Part shown: positions 7,775 through 15,032 of the stretch, one piece after another | Layout of the letters: every line of letters starts with the position of its first letter | Numbering within the stretch: position 1 is the stretch's first letter | Assembly (NCBI RefSeq): GCF_002197665.1 | Contig: NZ_NBBJ01000001.1 | Location: 1 to 64,000, forward strand | Origin: Sphingomonas mucosissima | GTDB taxonomy: Bacteria > Pseudomonadota > Alphaproteobacteria > Sphingomonadales > Sphingomonadaceae | Direction of reading: 5' to 3' | DNA length: 64,000 nt | The notes under the pieces: model-generated | Databases searched by the model: none | The model's input: only the letters and a program-made list of their open reading frames with translations | Told to the model about the DNA's origin: nothing | Position numbers and translations under genes: made by a program

Positions 7775-8710
7775 ATGCGCCGCTTGTTTGCTCTCCCTTG
7801 TCTCGCGCTGCTCGCGAATTCCGTGCCGCAGCAGCCGGTGGCGCCGCCAGCGCCCGTCACGGACACGGGCGAGGCCGCGCTGTCGGATCAGCTCGCGTTC
7901 GGCGTTGACGGCCCGCGCATGACGGTGCCGGTGCAGATCGCTGGTGCCGGGCCGTTCCAGTTTATCATCGATACCGGCGCGCAGCGCACGGTGATCAGCC
8001 GGGAGCTTGCGGGGAAGCTCGGGCTGCCCGGCGGGCGGATGGTTCGGCTCACCGGCATGACGGGCACACAGGACGTCGGCACGGTCGTCATCCCCTCCAT
8101 CTCGGTCAGCACCTTGGGCGGCGAGCGGATCGAGGCGCCGGCGCTGGCCGCGGCGCATCTCGGCGCGCCCGGCATGCTGGGCATCGATGCGTTGCAGGGG
8201 CACGCACTGTTGATTGATTTCGACAACCAGCACATGACCGTGACGCCGGCGCGCAAGCGCGGCGAGCGGGTGCGCCGCGCGCCCGACGAAATCGTGATCC
8301 AGGCGCGCAGCCTGTTCGGCCAGCTCGTCGTCACCGACGCGCGGGTCGGCGGGGAGCGGGTGCGCGTGATCCTCGACACCGGTAGCGTCGTGTCGATGGG
8401 CAATCTCGCGCTGCGCAAGCGGCTGGCGAAGCGCGGCAAGGTGACGCCGATCACGCTTGTCAGCGTAACGGGCGGGCAGCTGGTCGCCGACTACGGCACG
8501 GTCGGCCTCGTGAAGATCGGCGACGCCGAGATCCACGACATGCCGGTGGCATTCGCCGATGCGCCGCCGTTCCGCGCCTTTGGTCTGGAAAACAAGCCGG
8601 CGATCATGCTGGGCATGGATGTGCTGAAGCTTTTCACCCGCGTCCAGATCGATTTCGCGAATCGCGAACTGCGGCTGAGCCTCCCGCGCAATGGCGTTCG
8701 GCGCGGCTGA
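7775..8710 (+). CDS. Exported retropepsin-like aspartic protease with two DTG motifs
   Basis: Predicted periplasmic or membrane-attached aspartyl protease. After a short hydrophobic signal (MRRLFALPCLALLANS) there are two retropepsin-like domains. The first has FIIDTGAQRTVIS (about residues 67-79) and ends in GMLGIDALQGHALLIDF. The second has VILDTGSVVSMGN (about residues 199-211) and ends in IMLGMDVLKLFTRVQIDF. Each half thus has a catalytic DTG and the later strand seen in clan AA proteases, so one chain could form a complete two-lobed active site. The start was placed at ATG 7775, which gives a signal peptide; the longer frame from 7640 lacks one. Confidence 0.85.
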   Translation: MRRLFALPCLALLANSVPQQPVAPPAPVTDTGEAALSDQLAFGVDGPRMTVPVQIAGAGPFQFIIDTGAQRTVISRELAGKLGLPGGRMVRLTGMTGTQDVGTVVIPSISVSTLGGERIEAPALAAAHLGAPGMLGIDALQGHALLIDFDNQHMTVTPARKRGERVRRAPDEIVIQARSLFGQLVVTDARVGGERVRVILDTGSVVSMGNLALRKRLAKRGKVTPITLVSVTGGQLVADYGTVGLVKIGDAEIHDMPVAFADAPPFRAFGLENKPAIMLGMDVLKLFTRVQIDFANRELRLSLPRNGVRRG

Positions 8711-8798
8711 GGCCGGCCACCCGTCATTCAAGGCCATTTTGCGCCGCCAGGCGGCCGCACCCAGGCCAGCCGTAGTGTGCCCGAGGCCACTTGATCAT

Positions 8799-8830
8799 AA
8801 AAAGAGGCCCGGCACTTTCGTACCGGGCCT
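8799..8830 (-). terminator. Intrinsic terminator after amtB
   Basis: On the minus strand AGGCCCGG (8823-8830) pairs with CCGGGCCT (8805-8812) around a ten-base loop, followed by a run of five T. It lies about 60 bases beyond the amtB stop codon, so it should end the glnK-amtB transcript. Confidence 0.85.
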
Positions 8831-8888
8831 TAGTGCGTCCGCAGGAGGAACATCGTTTGGAGACCGGCCTTGGCCGGCCCCAATCTCG

Positions 8889-10244
8889 TCAATAATTGTA
8901 GGCGCGCTCGCCATGCTCACCGAGGTCGAGGCCTTCGCGCTCCACCTCTTCGCTGACGCGCAGCCCCGTCGTTGCCTTGGCGACGGTGAAGGCGATGCCC
9001 GAACCAACCGCTGCCCAGACCACCGAGATCACCACCGCAACCACCTGGGTCACGAGCTGCGGCCCGAGCGCATAGTCCGCCGCCCCAGGGCCACCGAGGC
9101 CCGGCAGCATGGTAAAGGCAGTGCCGATCGAGCCGACGATGCCGCCCAGGCCGTGGATGCCGAACGCATCGAGCGAGTCGTCCAGGTTGAGCTTGGGCTT
9201 CACCGACACCACGAAGAAGGCGCAGACGATCGCAGCGATCGCGCCGAGCAGGATGGCACCGAACGGCCCCGCATTGCCGGCCGCCGGCGTCACCGCAACG
9301 AGGCCGGCGATCGCACCGGAGCATGCGCCCAGCAGCGAGCTCTTGTGGCCCAGCATCCGCTCGGTCAGCATCCAGAACAGGACGCCAGCGGCGGTCGCGA
9401 CAAAGGTGTTGATCATCGCCAGCGCGGCCGAGCCATTGGCTTCAAGCGCCGAGCCGGCGTTGAAGCCGAACCAGCCTACCCACAGAAGGCCAGTGCCGAT
9501 CAACGTCATGACCAGCGAGTGCGGGGCCATGATGTCCTTCTTGTACCCAAGCCGCGGCCCAAGGATGATCGCGCCGACCAGCGCCGAGATGCCGGCGTTG
9601 ATGTGCACCACCGTGCCGCCCGCGAAGTCGAGCGCCGCCGGCTCCCAGTTGAAGAGGAGGCCGTTGCCCGCCCAAACCATGTGCGCGATCGGGAAATAGA
9701 CGATCGTCAGCCAGATGAGCGCGAAGACTATCAGCCCGGCAAACTTCATGCGCTCCACCAAGCCGCCGATGACGAGGCTCACCGTGATCGCCGCAAAGGT
9801 CATCTGGAAGGCGATGAAGACATATTCGGGGATGACCACGCCATCGGTGAAGGTGGCTGATGTCGAGTCGGGCGTCACACCGGCGAGGAACAGCTTGCCG
9901 AAGCCGGAGATGAAGGCGTTGCCGCCATCGCCAAATGCCATGGTGTAGCCGTAGATCACCCAGATGATCATCGCGAAGCTGGCGACCGCAAGGATCTGCG
10001 TCAGCACCGACAGCATGTTCTTGGTCCGGACGAGCCCGCCGTAGAACAGCGCCAGACCCGGTACGATCATGGTCATGACAAGCACGGTGGACATCATCAT
10101 CCACGCGGTGTCGCCCTTGTTAACGGTCGCGGCGGCTGGCCCCCCGGCCGCCTGCAATGCGCCGTCCTGTGCCCAGGCCGGCAGCGCCGCCGTCATCGCG
10201 GCGCCGAGCCCGAGGGCGCCGGCAATTTTGAACGCTTGCTTCAT
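8889..10244 (-). CDS. amtB: Ammonium transporter AmtB
   Basis: Integral membrane ammonium channel of the Amt/Rh family. An N-terminal signal-like helix (MKQAFKIAGALGLGAAMTAALPAWA) precedes the channel. Recognisable parts are GDTAWMMMSTVLVMTMIVPGLALFYGGL, FNWEPAALDFAGGTVVHINAGISALVGA (containing the first pore His) and GIHGLGGIVGSIGTA (second pore His). The C-terminal tail EREGLDLGEHGERAYNY is the conserved segment that contacts the PII protein. About 450 residues, normal. The start is ATG 10244, with GAGGGGGG six bases upstream; ATG 10250 two codons earlier is possible. It follows glnK by 12 bases in one operon. Confidence 0.97.
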   Translation of the reverse strand: MKQAFKIAGALGLGAAMTAALPAWAQDGALQAAGGPAAATVNKGDTAWMMMSTVLVMTMIVPGLALFYGGLVRTKNMLSVLTQILAVASFAMIIWVIYGYTMAFGDGGNAFISGFGKLFLAGVTPDSTSATFTDGVVIPEYVFIAFQMTFAAITVSLVIGGLVERMKFAGLIVFALIWLTIVYFPIAHMVWAGNGLLFNWEPAALDFAGGTVVHINAGISALVGAIILGPRLGYKKDIMAPHSLVMTLIGTGLLWVGWFGFNAGSALEANGSAALAMINTFVATAAGVLFWMLTERMLGHKSSLLGACSGAIAGLVAVTPAAGNAGPFGAILLGAIAAIVCAFFVVSVKPKLNLDDSLDAFGIHGLGGIVGSIGTAFTMLPGLGGPGAADYALGPQLVTQVVAVVISVVWAAVGSGIAFTVAKATTGLRVSEEVEREGLDLGEHGERAYNY

Positions 10245-10256
10245 GCTCATCCCCCC

Positions 10257-10595
10257 TCAGAGCGCCGTGTCGTCGGTTTCGCCGGTGCGGATGCGCACGG
10301 CTTGGCCGACATCGAGGACGAAGATCTTGCCGTCGCCGATCGCGCCGGTGTTCGCCGAGGACTGGATCGCCTCCACGACCCGGTCCGCCAGGCCGGCGGC
10401 GCAGACGACCTCGATCTTGATCTTGGGCACCATGTTGGTGCTGTATTCGGCCCCGCGATAGATTTCGGTCTGGCCCTTCTGCCGCCCGAACCCCTTGACC
10501 TCGGTGACCGTCATCCCCGCCACGCCGATCGTGGTGAGCGCTTCTCTCACCTCGTCCAGTTTGAACGGCTTGATGATGGCTATGACCAGTTTCAT
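10257..10595 (-). CDS. glnK: Nitrogen regulatory PII protein GlnK
   Basis: PII signal protein that reads 2-oxoglutarate, ATP/ADP and uridylylation state, and blocks AmtB when nitrogen is plentiful. It is 112 residues, the standard length. It begins MKLVIAIIKPFKLDEVREAL. The T-loop has the uridylylation Tyr51 in YRGAEY, then PKIKIEVV. The C-terminal signature is GAIGDGKIFVLDVGQAVRIRTGE. The start at 10595 is set by the family start and by a GGAAGGGGGCG ribosome site directly upstream. It is transcribed with amtB from a sigma-54 promoter. Confidence 0.97.
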   Translation of the reverse strand: MKLVIAIIKPFKLDEVREALTTIGVAGMTVTEVKGFGRQKGQTEIYRGAEYSTNMVPKIKIEVVCAAGLADRVVEAIQSSANTGAIGDGKIFVLDVGQAVRIRTGETDDTAL

Positions 10596-10628
10596 CGCGC
10601 CCCCTTCCCGTTGTCCCGGAAACAGGCT

Positions 10629-10645
10629 TCGCAACGCTCGTGCCA
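10629..10645 (-). promoter_or_regulatory. Sigma-54 (RpoN) promoter of glnK-amtB
   Basis: On the minus strand TGGCAC (10640-10645), a five-base spacer, then TTGC (10631-10634). This matches the -24/-12 sigma-54 consensus TGGCAC-N5-TTGC at every position. It is about 34 bases before the glnK ATG, giving a leader of roughly 25 bases. NtrC control is expected from the family but a complete NtrC palindrome is not evident. Confidence 0.88.
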
Positions 10646-10727
10646 ATTGACGTTCAGGCGAAAACACGGCCGTAACGACCGCCTGGGCGCGTCAGTTTTT
10701 GTGCAGATGCGAGCCGCTGCTCAATAA

Positions 10728-10928
10728 TCAGGCATCGTCGGCGACCTGACGGGCACGAGAAAAGTCGTCTTCGTCCACCATCACGCGTACGGGAATGAGG
10801 AGCCAACTACCGTCGGCAATAGAAGCCCCCGCATCGAACGCGAGCGCGGGGATGCCCTCGCTTTCCAATCGCCCGACCAGAATATTGGCAAGATTGCGAT
10901 CGTAGCGGCCGAGTTCGACGAGGCTCAT
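10728..10928 (-). CDS. DUF2007 domain protein
   Basis: A 66-residue protein matching the DUF2007 'putative signal transducing protein' family: it opens MSLVELGRYDRNLANILVGRLESEGIPALAFD and continues with a strand block (SWLLIPVRVMVDEDDFSRARQVAD). The fold is small, alpha-beta and cytoplasmic, resembling a PII-like or ferredoxin-like shape; the role is unknown. The open frame extends upstream to 11036 but would overlap the oxidase gene; the internal ATG gives the family length. It lies directly downstream of the PNPOx-like gene on the same strand with a 43-base gap, so both may be one transcript. Confidence 0.8.
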   Translation of the reverse strand: MSLVELGRYDRNLANILVGRLESEGIPALAFDAGASIADGSWLLIPVRVMVDEDDFSRARQVADDA

Positions 10929-10971
10929 GCAGGCATAACGAGCAGAGGTCGGCTTTCGTGCCAGGGGTGGG

Positions 10972-11526
10972 TTAGCCGGGCAGGGCCTCCGGCAGCCGCG
11001 TCGGCAACCCGTCGATGCTCTTGCCCTCGGCCGCACGCCAATAATCGAGACGCTCTTCGTCGCTATACTTGGCGTTATATTTGTTCAGCGTCTCGCGCGG
11101 GCGCTCCAGCGTCATCTGCGGCACGCCCCAGCCGCACGACGTCTGCACCTGATCGATCGCGACGACGAAGATCTGCCGCGTGCCCGGCAGCGGCGTGAAC
11201 CGCGCATGGAGCGCCGCCCATTCCGCATCCTGCGGCAGCACGGCGCGTCCGCGACCATAGATGCGGAAGATCAGCGCGGGCTGGTCAAAGGCGCAGAACA
11301 TGATGGTGATGCGCCCGTCGGCGAGCAGATGCGCATTGGTCTCGTTCCCTGAGCCGACCACGTCGAGATAGGCGACAGTGCGGTCATCCAGCACGCGAAA
11401 GCTGTCCATCCCCTTAGGGCTCAGGTTGATCCGCGTTCCCTGCGCTGCCGTGGCAACGAAGAACACCGGCTGGCGCGCGATGAACTCCCGATGCGCGTCG
11501 GTGAGGGCGGGGAAGAACTCGGCCAT
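10972..11526 (-). CDS. Pyridoxamine 5'-phosphate oxidase-family flavoprotein
   Basis: A split-barrel flavin-binding protein of the PNPOx-like group, 184 residues. It opens MAEFFPALTDAHREFIARQPVFFVATA and has RINLSPKGMDSFRVLDDRTVAYLD, then GNETNAHLLADGRITIMFCAF and RIYGRGRAV, all typical of the subfamily often annotated as pyridoxamine 5'-phosphate oxidase family. Its C-terminal CGWGVPQM and YWRAAEGKSIDGLP are also characteristic. It is distinct from the true PdxH coded at 28152. The substrate is unknown. It is divergent from the ccdAB pair; the shared gap holds the ccd operator. Confidence 0.85.
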   Translation of the reverse strand: MAEFFPALTDAHREFIARQPVFFVATAAQGTRINLSPKGMDSFRVLDDRTVAYLDVVGSGNETNAHLLADGRITIMFCAFDQPALIFRIYGRGRAVLPQDAEWAALHARFTPLPGTRQIFVVAIDQVQTSCGWGVPQMTLERPRETLNKYNAKYSDEERLDYWRAAEGKSIDGLPTRLPEALPG

Positions 11527-11542
11527 GACGGCGCTCCTCTCG

Positions 11543-11580
11543 TTGACGTGTTATGCGCACGCGCATAGTTTATGCGCGTA
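11543..11580 (+). promoter_or_regulatory. ccdAB promoter and palindromic operator
   Basis: A palindrome TATGCGC-AC-GCGCATA (11552-11567) is followed by a third half-site TATGCGCGTA (11571-11580). A -35-like TTGACG (11543-11548) lies 17 bases before a weak -10 (TAGTTT, 11566-11571). The palindrome falls in the promoter spacer, as expected for autoregulation by CcdA or CcdAB. Transcription would begin near 11578, almost at the ccdA ATG, so the mRNA may be leaderless. Confidence 0.6.
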
Positions 11581-11825
11581 TGAAGCATGATAACCTTATG
11601 TCGGGCAAGCGTAAGCCGCTCAACGTCACCATCGACACTGGGATCGTCCAGGCGGCTCGCGACGCAGGGCTCAACCTGTCGAAGGTCAGTGAAGCGGGAC
11701 TGATCGAGGCGATCCGGCACGAGAACGAGCGGCGCTGGCACGAGGAAAACCACGCGGCGCTCGACTCTTCCAATAGGTGGGTCGAGAGGAACGGTCTTCC
11801 CTTCGCGAAGCATCGTCCGTTCTGA
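11580..11825 (+). CDS. ccdA: CcdA-type antitoxin
   Basis: Antitoxin of a type II toxin-antitoxin pair, 81 residues. The N-terminal ribbon-helix-helix part is KRKPLNVTIDTGIVQAARDAGLNLSKVSEAGLIEAI, and the C-terminal toxin-binding part reads ERRWHEENHAALDSSNRWVERNGLPFAK, closely matching CcdA layout (E. coli has 'RWKAENQEG...FIEMNGSFA'). An upstream ATG at 11553 would lie inside the operator, so 11580 or 11598 is preferred; neither has a ribosome site, in line with a leaderless transcript. The gene overlaps ccdB (TGATG), so the two are coupled. Confidence 0.9.
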   Translation: MKHDNLMSGKRKPLNVTIDTGIVQAARDAGLNLSKVSEAGLIEAIRHENERRWHEENHAALDSSNRWVERNGLPFAKHRPF

Positions 11826-12121
11826 TGGCGAAATTCGATGTCTTCCGCACGTCCGAGGGGTGGCTTGCGCTGGATTGCCAGTCGAACTCGCTCAGTCACC
11901 TGAACACGCGACTGGCGGTGCCACTAATGCCGCTTGCGAACGCGCCCCTGCCGGCCGCCCGGCTAAACCCGCGCTTCGTCGTTGATGCACAGGAAGTCGT
12001 GATGGTGACGCAGTTCGCCGCTGCCTTGCCAATCAGCGAATTGCGTCACCAACTGTGTCGGCTGGATCAGCACGACTATGAGATCAGCAATGCTCTCGAT
12101 ATGCTGATCTCCGGCTTCTGA
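11825..12121 (+). CDS. ccdB: CcdB-type toxin
   Basis: Toxin partner of CcdA, 98 residues. It begins MAKFDVFRTSEGWLALDCQS, with the later block TRLAVPLMPLANAPLPAARLNP and VVMVTQFAAALP, the CcdB fold pattern. The family kills by poisoning DNA gyrase. In E. coli CcdB the final residues Trp99-Gly100-Ile101 are needed for killing; here the C-terminus reads NALDMLISGF, so the Trp position is Ser. Chromosomal relatives may therefore act differently or be weak; this is inference from a by-eye alignment. The stop lies seven bases from the convergent tldD stop. Confidence 0.9.
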   Translation: MAKFDVFRTSEGWLALDCQSNSLSHLNTRLAVPLMPLANAPLPAARLNPRFVVDAQEVVMVTQFAAALPISELRHQLCRLDQHDYEISNALDMLISGF

Positions 12122-12128
12122 CGGCCAA

Positions 12129-13553
12129 TCAGGCCGCCGTGCCGCCCACCGTGAGTCCGCCAACCAGCAGCGTTGGCTGACCAACGCCGGCGGGCACGCT
12201 CTGCCCGCCCTTGCCGCACATGCCCACGCCCTCGTCGAGCGCGAAGTCGTTGCCGACGCCCAGCACCTTGGTGAGCACGGTCGGCCCGTCGCCGATCAGC
12301 GTCGCGCCCTTGATCGGCGCGCCGATCTTGCCGTTCTCCACCTTGTACGCCTCGGTGCAGGAAAAGACGAACTTGCCCGAGACGATATCGACCTGACCGC
12401 CGCCGAAGGATTTGGCGAAGATGCCGTTCTTCACGCGCGACAGAAGCTCGGCGGGATCGTCGTTGCCGGCCTTCATGAACGTGTTCGTCATGCGCGGCAT
12501 TGGTGCATGCGCGAAGCTCTCACGACGTCCGTTGCCCGTCGGCTCGACGCCCATCAGGCGGGCGTTGAGGCGATCCTGCATATAGCCCTTGAGGAAGCCG
12601 TCCTCGATCAGGATCGTCTCACGCGTAGGCGTGCCTTCATCATCGATCGTCAGCGAGCCACGACGGTCGCGGATCGCGCCATCGTCCACCACGGTCACGC
12701 CGCGCGCCGCTACCTGCTCGCCAATACGGCCGGAGAACGCGCTGGTGCCCTTGCGGTTGAAGTCACCCTCCAGCCCGTGGCCGATCGCCTCGTGCAGCAG
12801 CACACCGGGCCAGCCCGGCCCGAGCAGCACGGTGAACTCGCCCGCCGGCGCCGCCACCGAGTCGAGGTTCACCAGCGCCTGCGCCAGGGCCTCGTCGATT
12901 GCACGGTTCCACGTCTTCTCGTCAAACAGCGATTCGTAGAGGTAGCGGCCCCCGATGCCGAACGTGCCCGTCTCGCGCCGGCCGTTCTGTTCCACCACGA
13001 TCGAGACGTTAAGCCGCACCAGTGGGCGAACATCGGTAGCGACGAAGCCATCGGGACGGACGATCTCCACCACGCTCCACGTGCCCGACAGCCCAACCGA
13101 CACCTGCGCCACGCGCGGATCGCGCGCGCGGGCGGCGGCGTCGATCGTCTGGCAAAGGTTCACCTTGTCAGCGAAGGTTACCAGGTCGAGCGGATCGCCA
13201 TCGGTATAGAGCCGCTGGTTCGTGCCCGTCGGCGGCGGCGACTTGGCGCTGGTCGATGGGTCGATCAGCTGCATCGTCTCTGCGGCGCGCTTGATCGCGG
13301 CTTCAGACAATTCGCTCGCGTGCGCGAAGGCGGTCATCTCGCCCGACACGGCGCGCAGGCCGAAGCCCGAATGCGTATCGTAGCTCGCCGTCTTCAGCCG
13401 TCCGTCGTCGAAGCCGAACGCCTCGGACTTCTTGTACTGGAGGTACAATTCGCCATCGTCCGCCTTGCCGAGCGCGTCAGCCGTCAGTGCGCGGGCGGCA
13501 TCCGGATCAAGCGAGTCGCGGTACAGGAACGAGCGGGGGTCAGTAGCGGTCAT
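12129..13553 (-). CDS. tldD: Metalloprotease TldD
   Basis: TldD half of the TldD/TldE (PmbA) metalloprotease that cleaves short unfolded peptides and matures some peptide antibiotics. 474 residues. The zinc motif HEAIGHGLEGD (residues 254-264, HExxxH) is intact. Other family blocks are SGFGLRAVSG, GYMQDRLNARLMG, GNGRRESFAHAPMPRMTNTF and the C-terminal VGNDFALDEGVGMCGKGGQ. The partner pmbA/tldE is not in this window. The start is ATG 13553 (MTATDPRSFLYRD); the frame continues upstream but without family similarity. It converges with ccdB. Confidence 0.95.
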   Translation of the reverse strand: MTATDPRSFLYRDSLDPDAARALTADALGKADDGELYLQYKKSEAFGFDDGRLKTASYDTHSGFGLRAVSGEMTAFAHASELSEAAIKRAAETMQLIDPSTSAKSPPPTGTNQRLYTDGDPLDLVTFADKVNLCQTIDAAARARDPRVAQVSVGLSGTWSVVEIVRPDGFVATDVRPLVRLNVSIVVEQNGRRETGTFGIGGRYLYESLFDEKTWNRAIDEALAQALVNLDSVAAPAGEFTVLLGPGWPGVLLHEAIGHGLEGDFNRKGTSAFSGRIGEQVAARGVTVVDDGAIRDRRGSLTIDDEGTPTRETILIEDGFLKGYMQDRLNARLMGVEPTGNGRRESFAHAPMPRMTNTFMKAGNDDPAELLSRVKNGIFAKSFGGGQVDIVSGKFVFSCTEAYKVENGKIGAPIKGATLIGDGPTVLTKVLGVGNDFALDEGVGMCGKGGQSVPAGVGQPTLLVGGLTVGGTAA

Positions 13554-13594
13554 GCCGCTAGATGTAGGGTGTTCGCGCCGCCAAGCAATCACAT

Positions 13595-13621
13595 CGTCAT
13601 GCCGGGCGTGCCTCGGCATCC
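13595..13621. repeat. Possible single REP-like palindrome
   Basis: CGTCATGCCGGGC followed by GCCTCGGCATCCG has the 'CGTCATGCCGG...CCGGCATCC' shape of the repeat arms found elsewhere in the window. No mate arm is obvious, so this may be a solitary or decayed copy upstream of tldD. Confidence 0.35.
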
Positions 13622-13712
13622 GCCCTCGCGCGACGTTACCTGCCGGATATCAGCGGCACCGTGAATGCCAGCATCAGCCCGGCAGCATGGTATCTGCCGC
13701 AAGCGGCGACGC

Positions 13713-13943
13713 TCAGCGCCCCGCGCCGTCTCCATGATCGCGCAGATCGCTTTGCTCGGCGCCATCAGCCGGGCCGCCGATCAGCACGAAGCGCCGGTCG
13801 CAATAACCGCAATCGACGTAGCCGATCTCGCTGATTTCCAGCCACACGCGCGGATGCCCCAGCGCAGCGGGAAGGCCATCATGCGCGCCGTCACAGGCGA
13901 CGCGGTGTTGGGAAACTCGGCTGATCTGAGGGGGCGGCAACAT
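13713..13943 (-). CDS. Zinc-finger (zf-CHCC) domain protein
   Basis: A 76-residue protein of the CHCC zinc-finger family, homologous to the small NDUFS6-type subunit domain of respiratory complex I. The zinc ligands can be seen: C (RVACDG), H (ALGHPRV), and the C pair in GYVDCGYCDRRFVLIGG. The start MLPPPQISRVSQHRVACDG matches the family N-terminus. In alphaproteobacteria such proteins are found singly. It is divergent from the ABC ATPase gene. Function is not proven. Confidence 0.85.
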   Translation of the reverse strand: MLPPPQISRVSQHRVACDGAHDGLPAALGHPRVWLEISEIGYVDCGYCDRRFVLIGGPADGAEQSDLRDHGDGAGR

Positions 13944-14022
13944 GGGGGTGCGTTAGCAAGGCCGCCGATCGCGATCAATCGCCCCATGGATTTCGCGCGC
14001 GCGGAGGCCTAACCCGTCGCCC

Positions 14023-14943
14023 ATGACAGACGCCGCGATCGCCATCCGAAATCTCTGCAAGACCTATCAGGGCGGCAAGCGCGCGCTCGACGGGGTCAGC
14101 TTCGATGTGCCGCAGGGCACCATCTTCGGCCTGCTCGGACCGAACGGGGCGGGAAAGTCGACGCTGATCAACATTCTCGCGGGGCTGGTGAACAAGACCA
14201 GTGGCTCGGCATCGATCTGGGGCTTCGACATCGATGCCCATCCGCGCAATGCCAAGGCGGCGATCGGGATCGTCAACCAGGAGATCCTCTTCGATCCGTT
14301 CTTCACGCCGATCGAGACGCTGGAAATCCAGGCCGGGCTCTACGGCGTTTCCAAGGCGCAGCGCCGGTCGATGGAGCTGCTGCGTGCCGTGCACCTGGAG
14401 GACAAGGCCAACGCTTATGCCCGCACCCTCTCTGGTGGCATGAAGCGGCGGCTGATGGTCGCCAAGGCGATGGTGCACTCGCCGCCTGTGCTGGTGCTCG
14501 ACGAGCCGACCGCCGGCGTCGATATCGAGCTTCGCCAGCAGCTGTGGGCCTATGTGCGCGAACTGAATGCCGGCGGCGTCACCGTGGTGCTGACGACTCA
14601 CTACCTCGAAGAAGCCGAGCAGCTGTGCGACCAGATCGCGATCATCAATCACGGCACCGTGGTCGCTAACGAGCCGACCCGCCAGCTGCTGAGCCGGGCC
14701 CAGGAGAAAGTGGTCGAAGTCACGGTGGAACGGGACGTGACCACGCTTCCGGAGGCCTCTTGCTTCCAGAAGATCGCGCTGAAGGGCGATCGCACGCTGG
14801 CGATCACGTATTCCAAGGATCAGGTGAACGCGGGGCAGGTGCTGGCAGCCGTGCAGGCTGCGGGCTTCGCGATCGCCGACGTTTCCACGCGTGAGGCGGA
14901 TCTGGAGGACGTGTTCCTCAGCCTGACGCGCAGCGCAGCCTAG
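14023..14943 (+). CDS. ABC transporter ATP-binding protein (YadG/CcmA-like)
   Basis: ATPase of an ABC-2 type exporter, 306 residues. Walker A is GPNGAGKST (about residues 39-47), the Q-loop is GIVNQEILFDP, the signature is LSGGMKRRLMVAKAM, Walker B is VLVLDEPTAGVD and the switch His is in LTTHYLEEAEQLCD. The C-terminal 80 residues hold the DUF4162-like tail of this group, ending LEDVFLSLTRS. Its membrane partner (YadH-like permease) is normally the next gene, but here the next gene is an unrelated DUF808 protein on the other strand. The partner must therefore be elsewhere or lost. Confidence 0.92.
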   Translation: MTDAAIAIRNLCKTYQGGKRALDGVSFDVPQGTIFGLLGPNGAGKSTLINILAGLVNKTSGSASIWGFDIDAHPRNAKAAIGIVNQEILFDPFFTPIETLEIQAGLYGVSKAQRRSMELLRAVHLEDKANAYARTLSGGMKRRLMVAKAMVHSPPVLVLDEPTAGVDIELRQQLWAYVRELNAGGVTVVLTTHYLEEAEQLCDQIAIINHGTVVANEPTRQLLSRAQEKVVEVTVERDVTTLPEASCFQKIALKGDRTLAITYSKDQVNAGQVLAAVQAAGFAIADVSTREADLEDVFLSLTRSAA

Positions 14944-15032
14944 CGCCGATCCAATGTGGGCGTGATCGCGCCCAGGCGATGATGCTCCCGCCAAGCACGC
15001 CGGGTAGCGTGGGCGCCGCTGCCGCCTGCGGC

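Noticed and set aside
7559..8737. 392-codon frame opposite the aspartic protease gene
   Set aside because: Mirror of the protease frame with unnatural composition (His/Arg/Asp-rich).
10696..10710. NtrC binding site before glnK
   Set aside because: Only a single GTGCA half-site is present; the palindrome expected of NtrC is not complete.
12507..13664. Long open frame antisense to tldD
   Set aside because: TldD is clear on the other strand; the frame has no family similarity.
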